A program made the position numbers and the translations under genes. Below the pieces are notes generated by a model. The model searched no databases, had not been told where the DNA came from, and was given only the letters and a program-made list of their open reading frames with translations. Of a DNA stretch of 64,000 bases, positions 40,745 through 48,442 are shown in pieces (position 1 is the stretch's first letter; every line of letters begins with the position of its first letter). This stretch comes from an uncultured Christensenella sp. (GTDB taxonomy: Bacteria; Bacillota; Clostridia; Christensenellales; Pumilibacteraceae), in assembly GCA_910585955.1 (NCBI GenBank), contig CAJUGC010000005.1, positions 1-64,000 of the forward strand, read 5' to 3'.

Positions 40745-40896
40745 CGTACACATAAAAAGCTCATATATATTATATAGAATGGGTTACTGGTAGAATTGAA
40801 TTTATAAATCGATTTTTTTAGCACACGAAAGCATGGACGCTTGTCGGACGAGATGAATATGCTTTCGGAAAATATCTATGGGAGGACATGAAATTT

Positions 40897-43302
40897 ATGC
40901 AGTTTCTGATATCCGAAAACATGAAAAAAGCGCTCGATATAGCCACCGAAGCTGCCACCAAATACAGCAGCGACGTTGTGGGCACCGAGCACATATTATA
41001 CGGAATGCTGTTGTCGGGAGGCAAGGCGGGTAAACTCTTGACGGCGGGAGGCGCTACTCCCGAGATCTTCGTCGAACAGTTCGAACGCAGTCCGCACTAT
41101 GCGGGCGTCACTCCGAGCTTATCGCCGCGTTTCGGACTCATAATGCAGTACGCTCAACAGGTTTGCCAACAGACGCATAACAAGGAGATCCACACGGAGC
41201 ACGTCTTGTACGCGATCCTAAGCGATAACGCAGGCGTAGCTTGCGCGATCCTTGCCGACGCGGGCGTCAACCTGCGCGAACTGTACCGCGCGACGACAAA
41301 GGAGCTTTCGCAAAAGACTGCGGACAATGCGCCCGCAGGCAAGACGCTTCCGGCGGAACTGAACGATCTCGGCATAGACGTGACGAAAAAGGCGCGCGAT
41401 CATAAGATCGACCCCATAATAGGCAGAAAGGGCGAGATCGAGCGTATAATCCAAATACTTTGCCGCAAGACGAAAAACAACCCGGTGCTCATAGGCGAGC
41501 CGGGCGTCGGCAAGTCGGCGGTGGTCGAAGGACTCGCAAAAGCCATAGTAGAGGGCAACGTGCCCGAGCTTCTGCGCGATAAGATAGTGTTCAGCCTCGA
41601 CATAGGCTCGCTCATGGCGGGCACGAAGTATAGAGGCGAGCTCGAGCGCAAGCTTAAGGACGCGATTTCTATTATCCGCGAGCGCGGCGATATTATAGTG
41701 TTCATAGACGAGCTGCACACTCTTGCGCGTGCGGGGGACAAGGACGGCGAGGTTTCGCCCGCAGACATCTTGAAGCCCTATCTCGCGCGCGGCGAAATGC
41801 AGACGATAGGCGCGACGACTACCGACGAATACAGAAAGTTTATCGAGGCGGACAAAGCGCTCGAACGCCGCTTCCAGCCCATAATAGTCGAGCCGCCCAC
41901 TGTCGACGAAACCATAGAGATCCTGCGCGGACTCAAGGACAACTACGAGGCGTTCCATAAAGTAAAGATAGACGACGAAGCGTTGCTTGCGGCGGCTCGC
42001 CTTTCGGACAGATACATCACCGACAGATTCTTACCCGATAAGGCGATAGACCTCGTAGACGAAGCCATGAGCAGGGCAAAGGTCAGCGGAAGCACCGTTC
42101 CGCCCGACATCAAGCAAATGGAAGCGCAGATAAAAGAGCTCGAGCTCAAAAAGAACGACGCCGTGGCAAAAGAGGACTTCGATACGGCAACCGTCGTGCG
42201 CGACGAGATAAAGGCGCTTCACGCAAAGATAGACGAGAGCAAGCTCGAATGGAAGAAGCACGGCGAACAGTCGGGAATGTCCATAACCGCCGAGGACATT
42301 GCGGACATTGTTTCCAAGTGGACGAAGATACCCGTTACGCGCCTGAGCGAAACCGAGACCCAGCGTCTCGTGAACCTCGAAGAGATTCTCCACAATCGCG
42401 TCATAGGGCAGGACGAGGCTGTAAAGAGCGTAGCCAAAGCCATTCGCCGCGCGAGAGCGGGACTTAAAGACCCCAACCGTCCGATAGGATCGTTTATGTT
42501 CCTCGGCCCGACGGGAGTCGGCAAGACCGAGCTCACGAAGGCGCTCGGCGAAGCCATGTTCGACGACGAGAATGCCGTAATAAGGATAGATATGTCCGAG
42601 TATATGGAATCGCACAGCGTCTCCAAGCTCATCGGTTCGCCTCCGGGTTACGTCGGCTTCGACGACGGAGGACAGCTCACCGAGCAGGTACGCCGCAAGC
42701 CGTACAGCGTAGTGCTTTTCGACGAGGTGGAAAAGGCGCACCCCGACGTGTTCAACCTCATGCTTCAGATCCTCGACGACGGCAGACTGACCGATTCCCG
42801 CGGAAGAACGGTATCTTTTAAGAATACGATAATAATAATGACGAGTAATGCGGGCGTAGCCGACCTTCATAACACGTCGCGCGGACTCGGTTTTGCGATA
42901 GACGACGACAGCGAGACCAAGCGCGAAAGACAGCGCACGGAAGACGTATTAATGTCCGCGCTCAAACGCTATTTCAAGCCCGAGTTCCTAAACCGTATCG
43001 ACGTCATAACCGTGTTCCATGCGCTCACGAAAGAGGACATCGGAAAGATTGCCGACCTCATGCTGGGTAAAGTCGAAAAGACGCTCGGAGAAAAGAAAAT
43101 CCGCCTCGTCGTTACGCCCTCCATGCGCGACTATATAATAAAGAAAGGGTACGACGCAGAGTACGGAGCCCGACCTCTTCGCAGAGTTATCGAGCAAAGT
43201 ATCGAGGACAACGTCGCCGAAGCGCTGCTAACGGGCAAGATAAAAGAGGGAAGTACGGTCACGGTGGACGCGGACGGCGACGGAAATGTGACGGTACGTT
43301 GA
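40897..43302 (+). CDS. clpC: ATP-dependent Clp protease ATPase subunit ClpC
   Basis: 801 residues from ATG 40897, which is 10 nt from GGAGGA; the ATG at 40888 is only 1 nt from that site. Order: Clp N-terminal repeats (about 1-140), AAA1 with Walker A GEPGVGKS (about 190-197) and Walker B VFIDELH, the coiled middle domain containing a UVR-like motif (KEDFDTATVVRDEIKAL), AAA2 with GPTGVGKTE and VLFDEVEKAHPDVFN, and the C-terminal ClpB D2-small domain. It unfolds arginine-phosphorylated and other substrates for ClpP. The 143-bp gap after mcsB may hold an extra promoter. Confidence 0.96.
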   Translation: MQFLISENMKKALDIATEAATKYSSDVVGTEHILYGMLLSGGKAGKLLTAGGATPEIFVEQFERSPHYAGVTPSLSPRFGLIMQYAQQVCQQTHNKEIHTEHVLYAILSDNAGVACAILADAGVNLRELYRATTKELSQKTADNAPAGKTLPAELNDLGIDVTKKARDHKIDPIIGRKGEIERIIQILCRKTKNNPVLIGEPGVGKSAVVEGLAKAIVEGNVPELLRDKIVFSLDIGSLMAGTKYRGELERKLKDAISIIRERGDIIVFIDELHTLARAGDKDGEVSPADILKPYLARGEMQTIGATTTDEYRKFIEADKALERRFQPIIVEPPTVDETIEILRGLKDNYEAFHKVKIDDEALLAAARLSDRYITDRFLPDKAIDLVDEAMSRAKVSGSTVPPDIKQMEAQIKELELKKNDAVAKEDFDTATVVRDEIKALHAKIDESKLEWKKHGEQSGMSITAEDIADIVSKWTKIPVTRLSETETQRLVNLEEILHNRVIGQDEAVKSVAKAIRRARAGLKDPNRPIGSFMFLGPTGVGKTELTKALGEAMFDDENAVIRIDMSEYMESHSVSKLIGSPPGYVGFDDGGQLTEQVRRKPYSVVLFDEVEKAHPDVFNLMLQILDDGRLTDSRGRTVSFKNTIIIMTSNAGVADLHNTSRGLGFAIDDDSETKRERQRTEDVLMSALKRYFKPEFLNRIDVITVFHALTKEDIGKIADLMLGKVEKTLGEKKIRLVVTPSMRDYIIKKGYDAEYGARPLRRVIEQSIEDNVAEALLTGKIKEGSTVTVDADGDGNVTVR

Positions 43303-43339
43303 AAATCTCGAAAATAACACATTATTTTTCAAAACCCTA

Positions 43340-43368
43340 TTTACAAACGCGAAGAAACGTGCTATAAT
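43340..43368 (+). promoter_or_regulatory. Promoter of hpf
   Basis: TTTACA (43340-43345), 17-nt spacer and perfect TATAAT (43363-43368). Confidence 0.85.
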
Positions 43369-43405
43369 AAAGGTACTTAAATAATGTACTTTGGAGGTAC
43401 AAATC

Positions 43406-43936
43406 ATGAGAATCGAATACTTGACAAAGAACTATCAGGCGGCGGAAAAACTCAAGGACCTTATCGAAAAGAAGGTCAATCGTCTGGACAAGTTTTTTGA
43501 GAACGACACTGCCGTCAAAGTAATGCTCAAACAGGCAAACGACGTTCATACGATGGAACTTACCATTTTTGTAGGAAGCGGCGTGCTTCGCAGCGAGGTG
43601 TCGAGCGATAATATGTACGACAACGTCGATCTTGCTCTCGGCAAGCTTGAAAAGCAGATAATAAAACACCACAAAAAGATAGCCGACAAGTCCAAGAAAT
43701 TCCGCGAACCCGCAATAACCGACGCGTCCGCCGCGCCTTCCGAGCCGGAGCAAGAGAACAAGCTCGTCCGCTCCAAGGCATACAAACTCACTCCGATGAC
43801 GGTTGAGGACGCTATAGACGAGCTCGAGCTTATCGGTCACAGCTTCTATGTATTCGAGAACATGGAAACGAGCAGAGTCGCCGTGCTCTATCGCCGCAAC
43901 GACGGCAATTACGGCTTAATCGACGCCCAAATTTAA
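43406..43936 (+). CDS. hpf: Ribosome hibernation promoting factor, long form
   Basis: 176 residues from ATG 43406, 7 nt after TTTGGAGGT; an upstream in-frame start at 43391 overlaps that site. The N-terminal S30AE domain (residues 1-95) is followed by a variable linker rich in E, A and S and the C-terminal dimerisation domain (KLVRSKAYKLTPMTVEDAID...FYVFENMETSRVAVLYRRND). The long form joins two 70S ribosomes into inactive 100S particles under stress or starvation. Its stop codon lies inside the outer stem of the following inverted-repeat element. Confidence 0.95.
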   Translation: MRIEYLTKNYQAAEKLKDLIEKKVNRLDKFFENDTAVKVMLKQANDVHTMELTIFVGSGVLRSEVSSDNMYDNVDLALGKLEKQIIKHHKKIADKSKKFREPAITDASAAPSEPEQENKLVRSKAYKLTPMTVEDAIDELELIGHSFYVFENMETSRVAVLYRRNDGNYGLIDAQI

Positions 43937-44055
43937 AGGTTTATATGCTTCGTAAGACGGGCTGCGTGCTCTTCGGCGGCGGGCGCTGTACGATGCTGTA
44001 CAGCAAGCCGCCTCATCGCCTGCTGCCTGTCTTACTCGCATTTAAGCCTTTAAAT
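43931..44055 (+). repeat. Gene-end inverted-repeat element A overlapping the hpf stop codon
   Basis: The 5' arm ATTTAAAGGTTTA (43931-43943) includes the hpf stop codon (43934-43936) and pairs with TAAGCCTTTAAAT (44043-44055), 13 bp with one G-U. The inner stem GGCGGC/GCCGCC surrounds GTAC GATGCT GTAC; the tail is CTGTCTTACTCGCATTTAAG. The rest of 43937-44404 contains B1 and B2 repeats and a terminator, no gene. Confidence 0.88.
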
Positions 44056-44110
44056 CAATCCAACTGTCCTCGAACTGCTCGTTTCTCCGCTCTCAGGTAT
44101 ACGTTTTTAA

Positions 44111-44171
44111 CCTTATAAAAAGGCTACCCTTAGCAAGGGGAGCTGTCGCCGACAGGCGACTGAGGGGATTG
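44111..44171 (+). repeat. Dispersed repeat B1, copy 5
   Basis: CCTTATAAAAAGGCTACCCT... with GTCGCC GACAG GCGAC and TGAGGGGATTG. One stem base (CTACCC vs CTCCCC) is uncompensated, so this copy is decaying. Confidence 0.8.
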
Positions 44172-44183
44172 CTCTCCTAGTAT

Positions 44184-44243
44184 AAAGCCTTCCCTTGATA
44201 GGGAAGGCGGCGCGCCGCGGAGCGGAGCGCAGCCGAGAAATCT
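44184..44243 (+). repeat. Dispersed repeat B2, copy 3
   Basis: AAGCCTTCCCTTGATAGGGA hairpin followed by a GGCGGCGCGCCGCGGAGC segment; the tail AGCCGAGAAATC differs from the two other copies. Confidence 0.7.
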
Positions 44244-44268
44244 AAACCTTATAAAACAGTACCCGCCC

Positions 44269-44298
44269 AAAGACAGAGCTTCGGCTCTGTCTTTTCCT
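44269..44298 (+). terminator. Terminator-like hairpin with UUCG tetraloop
   Basis: AAAGACAGAGC (44269-44279), loop TTCG, GCTCTGTCTTT (44284-44294), then TTCC. An 11-bp perfect stem with a stable tetraloop just before the pgi promoter. Confidence 0.8.
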
Positions 44299-44333
44299 AT
44301 GGAAATCCTCTTAAAATATTCTATTTATTTTTC

Positions 44334-44362
44334 TTGTCTTTTTTTCTTTAATATAGTATAAT
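44334..44362 (+). promoter_or_regulatory. Promoter of pgi
   Basis: TTGTCT (44334-44339), 17-nt spacer and perfect TATAAT (44357-44362). Confidence 0.82.
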
Positions 44363-44404
44363 ACGGCTGTATGAAATTTTTTCGGCAGTAAAGGAGACCA
44401 AAGT

Positions 44405-45802
44405 ATGAAACTCAAAGTCGATTACAACAATATGATGAAATCGTCGATAGGAAGCAAAGGCATCGACGACGGCTTTTTTGCCGATAGTGCAAAAGCCATC
44501 GACGACGCCCGCGAAAAGGTAAACTCTTCCCGCGGCAAGGGTTGGCAGGAGTGGTGCGAGTCGCCGTACATCTCGAAAAGCGAGCTCGACGATATTCTTT
44601 CTTACGGAGAGCAGGTACGCTCAAAAGCCGACAGCTACGTCGTTCTCGGCATAGGCGGCAGCGCACTCGGAGCCATTGCCGTAAACAACGCGCTCTTGCA
44701 CCTTCGCCACAACGAGCTTCCCTCAGATAAGCGCAAAGCGCCGAAGATCTACGTCGAGGACAACGTCGACCCCGAGAGAATGAACGCGCTGTTCGACGTA
44801 ATAGATATGAAAACCGCTTATTTCAACGTCATTACTAAGAGCGGCGAGACGAGCGAGACGCTCAGCCAATTCCTTATAATATACGACGCGCTCAAAAAAG
44901 CCGTCGGCGCGAAAGAAGCAAAGGAGCACATCGCCGTAACGACGACGATAGGCAAGGGCACTCTTTACGACGTAGCCGTAAAAGAGGGCTTTAAGATATT
45001 CGGAGTAGGCAAGGGCGTAGGCGGCAGATTCTCTGTTCTCAGTCCCGTCGGTCTCGTGCCGTTTGCCGTGCTCGGCATAGACGTCAAAGGGCTTTTGAAA
45101 GGCGCGGCTTCTGCAAGCGACTCCGCTCTCGAAAAAGACGTGAAAAAGAACCCCGCGCTACTTTCGGCGGCGCTTTTGGTCGAGTCCATGAAAATGGGTT
45201 GCAACATAAACGTCATGATGCCTTACGCCGACAGCCTTCGCTATATGTCGGACTTCTATTGCCAGCTCTGGGCGGAATCGCTCGGCAAGGCGGTCGACAA
45301 CGACGGTAAGACGGTGAACGTAGGTCAGACTCCCGCAAAGTCGCTCGGCGTTACCGACCAGCACAGTCAGGTGCAGCTCTATACGGAAGGACCGTTCGAC
45401 AAGGTGGTTACGTTCCTTGCCGTCGAAAAGTATCGCAATAAATGCGTTATAAGCGATCTCAAGGAGATCGACGCGTGCGACTTTTTGAAGGGCAACACGA
45501 TGAACACGCTTATTTCCGCCGAGTTCGAGGCTACTCGTTATGCTCTTATGAAGGCGAACCGATTGAATTTTACGGTCGTGCTCGAAGAGGTCAACGCCGA
45601 AACGGTGGGAGAACTTCTCGGCTACTTTATGTATCAGACGGCGTTTGCGGGCGCAATGCTCAATATCGATACGTTCAATCAGCCGGGCGTAGAAGAGGGC
45701 AAAAAAGCGACTTTCGCCATGCTCGGCAGAAAGGGATACGAGGCTAAGCTCGCCGAAGTGAAAGCCGCGCCCCACACCGACAAGTATGTCTGCGGCAAAT
45801 GA
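44405..45802 (+). CDS. pgi: Glucose-6-phosphate isomerase
   Basis: 465 residues, the shorter bacterial form. VVLGIGGSALGA (about residues 79-90) and FNVITKSGETSETLSQF form the phosphate-binding SIS region. GVGGRFSVLSPVGLVP (about 210-225), the LWAESLGK segment and the later DQHSQVQLYTEGP block carry the catalytic residues. It interconverts glucose-6-phosphate and fructose-6-phosphate. AAAGGAG is 10 nt before the ATG. It has its own promoter and heads a glycolytic stretch with pgk downstream. Confidence 0.95.
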   Translation: MKLKVDYNNMMKSSIGSKGIDDGFFADSAKAIDDAREKVNSSRGKGWQEWCESPYISKSELDDILSYGEQVRSKADSYVVLGIGGSALGAIAVNNALLHLRHNELPSDKRKAPKIYVEDNVDPERMNALFDVIDMKTAYFNVITKSGETSETLSQFLIIYDALKKAVGAKEAKEHIAVTTTIGKGTLYDVAVKEGFKIFGVGKGVGGRFSVLSPVGLVPFAVLGIDVKGLLKGAASASDSALEKDVKKNPALLSAALLVESMKMGCNINVMMPYADSLRYMSDFYCQLWAESLGKAVDNDGKTVNVGQTPAKSLGVTDQHSQVQLYTEGPFDKVVTFLAVEKYRNKCVISDLKEIDACDFLKGNTMNTLISAEFEATRYALMKANRLNFTVVLEEVNAETVGELLGYFMYQTAFAGAMLNIDTFNQPGVEEGKKATFAMLGRKGYEAKLAEVKAAPHTDKYVCGK

Positions 45803-45869
45803 TCGTAAAAAGCGAAGTCGAGCGGTCTCGATATGCCTTTCGAGGAGAGTTTCGGCTTGTAAAAATCGC

Positions 45870-45898
45870 TTGTCTTTTCGCACAAAGTGTGGTAAAAT
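45870..45898 (+). promoter_or_regulatory. Promoter of the TIM-barrel isomerase gene
   Basis: TTGTCT (45870-45875), 17-nt spacer and TAAAAT (45893-45898). Confidence 0.7.
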
Positions 45899-45946
45899 AT
45901 ACGGAGAGACTCAGGATACATACGGGTCTTTGAAGGAGGCGTGCCC

Positions 45947-46744
45947 GTGCGCGTAGGAATTTCAACCGCGTCGTTTTTCAACCGCGTCGCAACCGAAAAC
46001 TGTTTCAATATTTTAAAACAAATGCAGGTGGATACCTGCGAAGTGCTTTTAAACACGTTTTCCGAATACGAAAAACCGTTTGTAGACGCGCTCGTTTCTC
46101 GTAAGGGCGATATATACGTCCATTCCGTCCAGGCGCTCGCTGCGCAATTCGAGCCTCAGCTATTCAATACGAATCCGCGCGTTCGCGCAGATGCGGAACT
46201 CATATTCCGCAAAGTATGCTATGCGGGAGCTATGCTCGGGGCTAAGTTTTACACTTTCCACGGACCGTCTCGTCTCAAACGCCGAAACTATGCTTTCGAC
46301 TTCATAAAGGTGGGCGATAGGATAAACGCTCTGTGCGAAATAGCGCAAAGTTACGGACTGCGTCTTTCTTATGAAAACGTGCACTGGACGTATTTCAACT
46401 ATCCCGACTATTTCCGCCAACTTAAAAAGCAGTGCCCGTCGCTTTGCGGAACTTTAAACGTGACGCAGGCAATACGAAGCGGATACGATGTGTATAAATA
46501 TCTCGACGTGATGGAAGACAGGGTGTCTACGGTGCATCTTTGCGATTACTTCAAGGACGACACTTTGCTCCCCGGTAAGGGGAAGTTTAATTTCGAAAAG
46601 CTGTTTAAGGAGCTTGACAAGCGCGATATTAACGCACATCTTTTTATAGAAGTCTATTCCAAGGACTATAAGGATGTAAACGAAGTCAAGGACAGCTACG
46701 ATTACATACGCCGTACTCTCATGACGGTACAGCAGTCGTTTTAA
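45947..46744 (+). CDS. Sugar phosphate isomerase/epimerase-like TIM-barrel protein (AP endonuclease family 2)
   Basis: 265 residues from GTG 45947, 7 nt after AAGGAGG; the GTG at 45941 is only 1 nt from that site. Family signs are the start RVGISTASF, the YTFHGPSR strand, the SYENVHWTYF strand with a metal-binding glutamate, HLCDYFKDDTLLPGKGKFNF with the H-x-x-D/G-x-G-x-(I/F)-(D/N)-(F/W) pattern, and FIEVYSKDY near the end. It probably binds a divalent metal and isomerises a sugar or polyol; the substrate is unknown. It lies between pgi and pgk with its own promoter. Confidence 0.8.
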   Translation: MRVGISTASFFNRVATENCFNILKQMQVDTCEVLLNTFSEYEKPFVDALVSRKGDIYVHSVQALAAQFEPQLFNTNPRVRADAELIFRKVCYAGAMLGAKFYTFHGPSRLKRRNYAFDFIKVGDRINALCEIAQSYGLRLSYENVHWTYFNYPDYFRQLKKQCPSLCGTLNVTQAIRSGYDVYKYLDVMEDRVSTVHLCDYFKDDTLLPGKGKFNFEKLFKELDKRDINAHLFIEVYSKDYKDVNEVKDSYDYIRRTLMTVQQSF

Positions 46745-46805
46745 GACCGTTTAGGGGCGGGGCGCCTACAGCGCAATCCAAATTATAATATATAAGGAGA
46801 CAATC

Positions 46806-47996
46806 ATGAACAAAAAGACAGTCAGAGACGTGGACGTCAAAGGCAAAAAGGTATTCGTCCGTTGCGACTTCAATGTGCCGCAGGACGCAGACGGTAACAT
46901 TACCGACGACAACCGTATCAAGGGAGCGCTCCCGACGATTCAGTACCTTTTGGAACACGGTGCGAAAGTAGTGCTTTCCTCGCACCTCGGCAGACCCAAA
47001 AACGGTTTTGAAGCTAAATTCAGTTTGAAGCCCGTTTGCGACCGTCTCAACGAACTGCTCGGAAATAAAGTGGTGCTTGCCGCAGACGTAATAGGCGAGG
47101 ACGCAAAGGCTAAAGTCGCAGCGTTGAAAGACGGCAACGCCGTTCTTCTCGAGAACGTACGCTTCCATAAGGAAGAGGAAAAGAACGATCCCGCGTTTGC
47201 GAAAGCTCTTGCGGAGTTTGCAGACGTGTATGTAAACGACGCGTTCGGTACGGCTCACCGTGCTCACGCATCGACCGCGGGCGTAGCGGACTATTGCAAA
47301 GTGAACGTAGCGGGCTTTTTGATCGAAAAGGAGATCGAAATAATGGGCGGAGCGCTCACTTCTCCCAAGCGTCCGTTCGTCGCTATTCTCGGCGGAGCCA
47401 AAGTGTCGGATAAGATAGGCGTAATAACCAACCTGCTCGACAAAGTAGATTGCTTGCTCATCGGCGGCGCAATGGCGTACACGTTCAGCGCGGCAAAGGG
47501 CGGCAAGACAGGCGATTCCCGCGTCGAAAAGGACAAGATAGAACTTGCGGCGGAGCTAATGAAGAAAGCCGAAGAAAAGGGCGTGAAAATGTACCTACCG
47601 CTCGACAATGTTATCACGCAGGAGTTTAAAGCGGACGCAGCTTCCAAGGTCTGCAATGCCGGCGAAATTCCCGACGGTTGGGAAGGTCTCGACATCGGAC
47701 CCAAAACGGCGGCTCTCTACGCGGACGTCATAAAGGATGCAAAGACAGTTGTCTGGAACGGTCCTATGGGCGTGTTCGAATTTGAAAAATTCGCTGTCGG
47801 AACGAAAGAAGTCGCAAAGGCTCTCGCCGCAAATAAGGACGCCGTTACGATTATCGGCGGCGGCGATAGTGCGGCTGCAGTCGAACAGCTCAGTTTTGCG
47901 GATAAAGTGACGCACATTTCGACGGGCGGCGGCGCAAGCCTCGAATATCTCGAAGGGAAGATTCTTCCGGGTATTGCTTGCCTCAACGATAAGTAA
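46806..47996 (+). CDS. pgk: Phosphoglycerate kinase
   Basis: 396 residues. The motifs are VFVRCDFNVPQD near the N-terminus, SSHLGRPK (about residues 58-65), VYVNDAFGTAHRAHAST, AILGGAKVSDKIGVI, VWNGPMGVFEFEKFA and the C-terminal GGGDSAAAVEQL and STGGGASLEYLEG. It transfers phosphate from 1,3-bisphosphoglycerate to ADP. AAGGAG precedes the ATG. The usual gap and tpi partners do not flank it in this window. Confidence 0.97.
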   Translation: MNKKTVRDVDVKGKKVFVRCDFNVPQDADGNITDDNRIKGALPTIQYLLEHGAKVVLSSHLGRPKNGFEAKFSLKPVCDRLNELLGNKVVLAADVIGEDAKAKVAALKDGNAVLLENVRFHKEEEKNDPAFAKALAEFADVYVNDAFGTAHRAHASTAGVADYCKVNVAGFLIEKEIEIMGGALTSPKRPFVAILGGAKVSDKIGVITNLLDKVDCLLIGGAMAYTFSAAKGGKTGDSRVEKDKIELAAELMKKAEEKGVKMYLPLDNVITQEFKADAASKVCNAGEIPDGWEGLDIGPKTAALYADVIKDAKTVVWNGPMGVFEFEKFAVGTKEVAKALAANKDAVTIIGGGDSAAAVEQLSFADKVTHISTGGGASLEYLEGKILPGIACLNDK

Positions 47997-48001
47997 AAGT
48001 C

Positions 48002-48205
48002 CGAAGATCGTATAAACTTCGTAATAATTGTCAAGAGGGCGTGCTCTCGGGGTCATGTACGGAAAAGTACACTCCCCGTCGGGCGCGCCCTCTTTCCTCG
48101 TCTTGCTCGTTTCTACGCCCTTCGGTTATCGTGCTTATTTTGAAAGGCACGCCGACAGCTGTCCGTCTTACTCGTATCTAAGCCGTTTGGCGTCTGAATT
48201 TAAAC
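48002..48205 (+). repeat. Gene-end inverted-repeat element A after pgk
   Basis: Outer CCGAAG...GTA pairs with TAC...CTTCGG (about 48002-48014 / 48114-48125). The inner stem AGAGGGCGTGC/GCGCGCCCTCT encloses GGGG TCAT GTAC GGAAAA GTAC ACT CCCC. A second tail with GCCGACAGCTGTCCGTCTTA and CTCGTATCTAAGCCGTTTGG follows, then another AAGAGGGCGTGCC fragment. No gene between 47997 and 48442. Confidence 0.8.
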
Positions 48206-48305
48206 ATCTTCAAGAGGGCGTGCCGATCGCGGTACGTCCTTTTATATTTGTTCCTGTCTTTTCTGGAAAAGCAAATTGCCTCAATGAAACACACTTTTCA
48301 TTTTT

Positions 48306-48326
48306 TGTTCATAAAATGTTCATAAA
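48306..48326 (+). promoter_or_regulatory. Direct repeat TGTTCATAAA, 11-bp period (PhoP/PhoB-like box)
   Basis: TGTTCATAAA at 48306 and again at 48317, in phase on one face of the helix, 15 bp upstream of the -35 element of the giant protein gene. Similar TTCA-type pairs with the same 11-bp period lie upstream of the second giant gene. The spacing is that of OmpR-family operators. The regulator is not identified. Confidence 0.55.
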
Positions 48327-48340
48327 TTCTCTTTAATTAC

Positions 48341-48369
48341 TTGATTTTTTATGTACACTATGCTATATT
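48341..48369 (+). promoter_or_regulatory. Promoter of the first giant surface protein gene
   Basis: TTGATT (48341-48346), 17-nt spacer and TATATT (48364-48369), about 75 bp before the start codon. Confidence 0.65.
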
Positions 48370-48442
48370 TATGATATGGGAAAGTATATTCCTCGAGTTT
48401 AGACTGTCGAAAAGCAGTGCACCTTTTGTTTCGGAGGCGTGT

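Noticed and set aside
47997..48442. 48028-48336 open frame of 102 codons after pgk
   Set aside because: It runs through a structured repeat element and has no ribosome site.
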